The notes under the pieces were generated by a model. The model worked only from the letters and a program-made list of their open reading frames with translations, was not told where the DNA came from and searched no databases. Of a stretch of 27,684 bases of DNA, positions 25,018 through 27,684 are shown piece after piece; position 1 is the first letter of the stretch, and the number at the start of each line of letters is the position of its first letter. A program made the position numbers and the translations under genes. Source of the stretch: DASSKO01 sp035690425 (GTDB lineage: Bacteria > Actinomycetota > Actinomycetes > Propionibacteriales > Nocardioidaceae); NCBI GenBank assembly GCA_035690425.1, contig DASSKO010000187.1:1-27684 (forward strand), read 5' to 3'.

Positions 25018-25112
25018 GCACCGAAGGGTCGCCGCGGGGCGGCGTACCCGGAAGGCAACCCGCCCCAGCCTGTGGACACCGGACGGCTCGACGGCCGCTG
25101 GGGACAAGAAGC

Positions 25113-25141
25113 GGGCCGGGCCGCTATGAGCGACCCGGCCC
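25113..25141 (-). terminator. second terminator-like hairpin between 6C RNA and ssd
   Basis: GGGCCGGGCCGCT (25113-25125) pairs with AGCGACCCGGCCC (25129-25141) over 13 positions, with one G-T and a 3-base loop. On the minus strand it is followed by GCTTCTTGTCC. Together with the hairpin ending the 6C RNA it would form a double stop that insulates the tad operon. The remaining gap 25018-25112 shows no clear promoter. Confidence 0.55.
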
Positions 25142-25143
25142 GA

Positions 25144-25251
25144 AACAAGCGACAGCCCCCGGCGGGGGGGTGGCCGGGGGCTGTCTATCGGTCCTGAGAC
25201 TCGGGGGGGATGAGTCTCGGACCGGACCAGCGGCGGGGGGGATGCCGCTGG
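25144..25251 (-). ncRNA. 6C small RNA
   Basis: On the minus strand three consecutive hairpins each present seven Cs in a 9-base loop. The stems are CCAGCGGC/GCCGCTGG (25251-25244, 25234-25227; loop ATCCCCCCC), GAGACTC/GAGTCTC (25218-25212, 25202-25196; loop ATCCCCCCC) and GACAGCCCCCGGC with its complement (25185-25173, 25163-25151; loop CACCCCCCC). The last is followed by GCTTGTTTCG and probably terminates the transcript. Two C-rich hairpin loops define the 6C RNA family of actinobacteria. The M. tuberculosis member (B11) lies at the same place, between the ssd homologue Rv3660c and Rv3661, on the same strand as ssd. In mycobacteria it is a trans-acting regulator that uses its C loops. The 5' end is not fixed; the transcript may begin up to about 15 bases earlier. 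Confidence 0.9.
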
Positions 25252-25399
25252 AGCCTATGTTTCCCCGATTGAGCGGCGCTAAACCACCCGCACGAAGAAC
25301 TTCCTCTATGATGCACCGAATCAGTCCCGAAAACACATCCGCAGCGGGTGACTCGGCTCACGTACGAGTGTACGCCGCCGTCACTCATCTCGCACGCAT

Positions 25400-26299
25400 A
25401 TGCTCACTTCCGTGACCGAATCGTCCGCCCAGCGTCGCCGCCCGGAGCGTACCGCCGCGTTTTTCGACCTCGACAAGACCGTCATCGCCAAGTCGAGCAC
25501 GCTCGCCTTCAGCCGCTCGTTCTACCAGGGCGGCCTGATCAGCCGGCGGTCCGCGCTGCGCAGCACCTACGCCCAGTTCGTCTATCTGGTGGGCGGTGCC
25601 GACCACGACAAGATGGAGCGGATGCGGGCCTACCTGTCGGCGCTCGCGACCGGATGGGACGTGCAGACCGTCCGCGACATCGTCGCCGACACGCTGCACC
25701 ACATCGTCGACCCGCTGGTCTACGACGAGGCCGTACAGCTGATCGAGGAGCATCACGCCGCCGGTCGTGATGTGGTGATCGTCTCCTCGTCCGGCGCCGA
25801 GGTCGTCGAACCGATCGGGCAGATGCTCGGCACCGACCGGGTGATCGCGACCCGGATGGTGATCGAGGACGGCCGCTACTCCGGCGACATCGACTTCTAC
25901 GCGTACGCCGAGCACAAGGCCGACGCGATCCGGGAACTGGCCGAGACCGAGGGCTACGACCTCGAGCGCAGCTACGCCTACTCCGACTCGGTCACCGACG
26001 AGCCGATGCTGTCCGTGGTCGGCCATCCCTACGCCGTCAACCCCGACAAGGCGCTGCGCCGCACGGCGGCCGAGCGGGGTTGGCCGGTGCTGGTGTTCTC
26101 CAAGCCGGTTGCGCTGCGCAGACGGATGGGCCTCGGGGCGAGCGGGCGCACCTTGGCGACGGTCGCGCTCGCCACGGCAGTCATCGCAGCGGGGGTGGCC
26201 TACCGCGCAGCCAGGCGGCGGGAATCCGCTCGGGAAGCACCGCACCGCACGGCTCCCAAACTCCGCGAGGGGTTGCCGTCTGCCCGACGACGGGCGTAG
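25400..26299 (+). CDS. HAD-superfamily IB phosphatase (SerB-like) with C-terminal membrane helix (Rv3661 position)
   Basis: Predicted 299-aa phosphatase. HAD motif I is FFDLDKT (21-27, nucleophile Asp23, acid Asp25), motif II VSSSG (128-132), motif III Lys173 in EHKADAI, and motif IV YSDSVTDEPM (194-203, Asp196 and Asp200). The cap domain lies between motifs I and II, as in phosphoserine phosphatase. After the HAD core, a hydrophobic segment (about 251-269) and an Arg-rich tail suggest a membrane anchor. Substrate unknown; phosphoserine and lysophospholipid-type substrates are both known in this subfamily. The ATG at 25400 has no ribosome site; a TATGAT at 25307-25312 could be its -10, but no -35 fits. 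It diverges from the 6C RNA, and its stop codon lies inside the promoter proposed for the next RNA gene. Confidence 0.88.
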   Translation: MLTSVTESSAQRRRPERTAAFFDLDKTVIAKSSTLAFSRSFYQGGLISRRSALRSTYAQFVYLVGGADHDKMERMRAYLSALATGWDVQTVRDIVADTLHHIVDPLVYDEAVQLIEEHHAAGRDVVIVSSSGAEVVEPIGQMLGTDRVIATRMVIEDGRYSGDIDFYAYAEHKADAIRELAETEGYDLERSYAYSDSVTDEPMLSVVGHPYAVNPDKALRRTAAERGWPVLVFSKPVALRRRMGLGASGRTLATVALATAVIAAGVAYRAARRRESAREAPHRTAPKLREGLPSARRRA

Positions 26300-26302
26300 A
26301 AA
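26273..26302 (+). promoter_or_regulatory. candidate promoter of the Ms1-like RNA
   Basis: TTGCCG (26273-26278) and TAGAAA (26297-26302), spaced by 18 bases, each match the housekeeping consensus at 4 of 6 positions. The predicted start near 26309 is about ten bases before the first closing stem of the proposed RNA. The -10 begins at the HAD stop codon. Confidence 0.45.
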
Positions 26303-26308
26303 GGGAAC

Positions 26309-26470
26309 CAAGAAACACCGCACGACCCCCGGTACCCACGCGGCGACCGACCCTTCTTTGAGGGTAATCGTTTCCGGGCTTGCCCCGGTTCGATGATTTC
26401 GAGATATGCACGCTTGGTAGCCGAGCAGTCGTGCCAGCGGCGGCGTTCTCCTCGGGAGAGCGCCGCACGC
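26309..26470 (+). ncRNA. structured RNA in the Ms1/MTS2823 position
   Basis: The 231-bp gap after the HAD gene has no credible gene and, in its first half, a lower G+C content than its surroundings. Long-range pairing closes it: GCACGAC (26320-26326) with GTCGTGC (26428-26434), then CGGTACC (26330-26336) with GGTAGCCG (26416-26423, one bulge). Inside are two hairpins: ACCCTT/GAGGGT (26350-26355, 26360-26365), and ATCG plus CCGGG pairing with CCCGG plus CGAT (26367-26394). An 11-bp stem follows at 26440-26466 with a CTCGG loop. In M. tuberculosis the abundant 6S-like RNA MTS2823 (Ms1), which binds RNA polymerase core, lies between Rv3661 and Rv3662c on this strand. Synteny and fold are the evidence; I have not compared sequences. 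The 3' end is uncertain and may reach about 26530. Confidence 0.6.
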
Positions 26471-26530
26471 ACGTGCCGGCCCCCATCGCTTCGACGGCCC
26501 CATTGCTCCGACGTTCGGCCGTTGCGGCCC

Positions 26531-27265
26531 TCACCTGGTCCGGCGCGCCGAGCCTGGGTCGGCCAGTGGCGACCTCTCCGCGCCCACCGCGTACGCCTGG
26601 GCGCAGTGCAGCAGCCACGCGTGGGTCGCCCGCGGGCCCTGCTCCGGCCCGGCGCCCCGATACTGCTCCAGCAGGTGCGCGTACGCCGGAGCGAGAGCGA
26701 GGTGTCCCGCCTCCGGAACCGTCACGGATGCGGAGTCGACACCACGCTCGGCCAGCACCAGCCGTTCGGCGGCGCGAGCCAGCACCCGGTTGTGCTGATC
26801 GAATGCCTCGCTGGCCGCGATCTCGGCGTGCACGACGGCGGCCACCACCAGGCCGGGCGCCGACGTCGGTGCCGCCAGCCGGTCGGCGAGATCGCTCAGC
26901 CGTGCCGCCGACCGCACCGGCCGGCCCAGGTCGTCGTCGCGCACCGTCCCACGTGCCACCAACGTGTGCATCCGGGCCAACGCCTGCAGGGGCGCGGTGC
27001 GCCAGATCGGCAGCAGGCCGAGCAGTGCGGTGGACAACCGCACCGCGCCCGTCTCGTCGTACTCGTCTCCCGCAGGCCCGCCCCGCTCGAGTGCGGCGGA
27101 CGCACGGGCTCCCCGCAGCAACGCCTCCGCGGTCAGGTCGGGGCCGGTCCGCCGCAGCCCGCGGTCCCGCAGCAGCGCGTCGATCCCGTCCCGGGCAGCC
27201 GCGAAGGCCGAGGCGACCCCTTCGAGCGAGGCGAGCGCGGCGAAGGCGTCGGCGGTTGCGGCCAC
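26531..27265 (-). CDS. conserved protein at the Rv3662c position, possible degenerate Fido fold
   Basis: Predicted 244-aa, almost wholly alpha-helical, soluble protein rich in Ala and Leu. I do not recognise a named function. Two segments recall Fic/Fido proteins. ASAALERGG (55-63) is like the SxxxE(G) helix near their N-terminus, and VVHAEIAASEAFDQHNRVLARAAE (144-167) keeps the spacing of the H...FxxxNRxxR core, with His146, Phe155, Asn159, Arg160 and Arg164 but without the HPFxxGNGR catalytic loop. If related, it has probably lost AMPylation activity. The start at GTG27265 has no clear ribosome site; upstream in-frame sequence is a low-complexity Arg-rich reading and is rejected. It is convergent with the Ms1-like RNA and divergent from the methyltransferase (44-base gap). 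Confidence 0.7.
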   Translation of the reverse strand: MAATADAFAALASLEGVASAFAAARDGIDALLRDRGLRRTGPDLTAEALLRGARASAALERGGPAGDEYDETGAVRLSTALLGLLPIWRTAPLQALARMHTLVARGTVRDDDLGRPVRSAARLSDLADRLAAPTSAPGLVVAAVVHAEIAASEAFDQHNRVLARAAERLVLAERGVDSASVTVPEAGHLALAPAYAHLLEQYRGAGPEQGPRATHAWLLHCAQAYAVGAERSPLADPGSARRTR

Positions 27266-27309
27266 GAGCGCACAGCGTAGTGGCGCGCCCGGTTGGTAAT
27301 CTCGCGGCA

Positions 27310-27684
27310 ATGGACGACTCCCAGCGCACCGAGCGTGCACGCAGCTTCGGCGACGTCGCCGAGGCCTACGCCGCGAACCGGCCCGACTACCCGGTCGAGG
27401 CCGTGCGGTGGCTGGTTCCCGACCCGTCCGCACGGGTGCTCGAGCTCGGTGCGGGCACCGGCAAGCTCACCGAGACGCTGGTCGCCGAGCGGCACCGGGT
27501 GACCGCGACCGACCCGGACCGCCCGATGCTCGATCGGCTGCGCAAGCGGTTGCGGACGACGCGGGTGATCCAGTCCGGCTCCGAGCAGATTCCGGTGCAC
27601 GCCGGTGCCGTGGACGTCGTGATCGCTGCGCAGGCGTTCCACTGGTTCGACCACGGGCGGGCGCTGCCCGAGATCGCCCGGGTG
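27310..27684 (+). CDS. class I SAM-dependent methyltransferase, 3' end outside the window
   Basis: The first 125 residues of a UbiE/Methyltransf_11-type protein are present. After AYAANRPDYP (20-29) comes motif I VLELGAGTGKLT (43-54). An acidic motif II follows in TATDPDRPML, and the region AVDVVIAAQAFHWFD lies shortly before the end. The AFHWF element is typical of small-molecule methyltransferases of this group. The reading frame is open to the end of the window. The start ATG has only a weak upstream site (GGCA). The substrate is unknown. Confidence 0.88.
   Translation, partial: MDDSQRTERARSFGDVAEAYAANRPDYPVEAVRWLVPDPSARVLELGAGTGKLTETLVAERHRVTATDPDRPMLDRLRKRLRTTRVIQSGSEQIPVHAGAVDVVIAAQAFHWFDHGRALPEIARV

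Noticed and set aside
25071..25079. TGTGGACAC, one base from a DnaA box
   Set aside because: A single imperfect site with no cluster, no AT-rich region and no dnaA or dnaN nearby; not evidence for an origin.
25252..25257. TAGGCT on the minus strand as a -10 for the 6C RNA
   Set aside because: It abuts the first hairpin, so transcription would start inside the stem; no -35 fits at 16-18 bases.
25361..25374. CGTAC-GAGT-GTACG inverted repeat upstream of the HAD gene
   Set aside because: A 5-bp stem in high-G+C DNA is expected by chance; no regulator or promoter position supports it as an operator.
26200..26472. Minus-strand 90-codon reading over the HAD 3' end and following gap
   Set aside because: No ribosome site, no recognisable domain, and it overlaps both the HAD gene and the structured RNA. 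Its composition is explained by the lower G+C of the RNA region.

Overview
The window is about 70% G+C with actinobacterial codon use (strong third-position G/C, many GTG starts, 4-bp ATGA/GTGA gene overlaps). Its gene families and order match a conserved actinobacterial core locus, the one carrying topA, bldG and the tad cluster in Streptomyces and Rv3644c-Rv3662c in Mycobacterium tuberculosis. A GlfT2-like transferase and the gene mix suggest a Nocardioides-like or related actinobacterium. This is inferred from gene content, not from a marker gene. There is no sign of a prophage, insertion sequence, plasmid or CRISPR array.

Layout. 102-177: tRNA-Thr(CGU). 277-2259: GlfT2-like galactofuranosyltransferase. 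2369-8135 (minus strand): compact operon, in transcription order MFS-thymidylate kinase fusion, DNA polymerase III delta', RicT/PSP1-type Fe-S protein, secreted TAP-type lipoprotein hydrolase. 8254-10974: topA, with a long inverted repeat downstream and a possible ECF-sigma promoter upstream. 11055-13711: two-gene operon of a sulfotransferase and a methyltransferase. 13768-13853: an 86-bp centred imperfect palindrome. 13882-16257: proton-pumping pyrophosphatase hppA. 16339-17116: bldG and its anti-sigma partner. 17227-19907 (plus): DECH-box helicase of the MrfA/Hrq1 type and a small membrane protein. 19962-25017 (minus): Tad-type pilus/secretion operon (ssd, tadA, tadB, tadC, Flp-like pilin, tadE, TadE-like). 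25144-25251 (minus): 6C small RNA. 25400-26299 (plus): HAD phosphatase. About 26309-26470 (plus): structured RNA in the position of the mycobacterial Ms1/MTS2823 RNA. 26531-27265: Rv3662c-like protein with a possible degenerate Fido core. 27310 to the end: truncated methyltransferase.

How it fits together. The left half is replication and nucleotide supply (tmk, holB, topA) plus cell-wall and sulfation genes. The right half is the 'helicase/secretion neighborhood': a helicase and a Tad machine transcribed convergently, bordered by the BldG partner-switch pair on one side and two small RNA loci on the other. The Tad genes ssd-tadA-tadB-tadC are chained by ATGA overlaps. The pilin gene behind them is set apart by intergenic hairpins, which would allow the pilin to be made in excess of the machine. 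The least described items are the two RNA loci with their architecture, the hairpins around the pilin gene, two in-frame tandem-repeat expansions (a WPVG repeat in the TadE-like protein and a TTGQ/TTGP repeat in the Tmk tail), the palindrome before the sulfotransferase gene, and the Fido-like protein.
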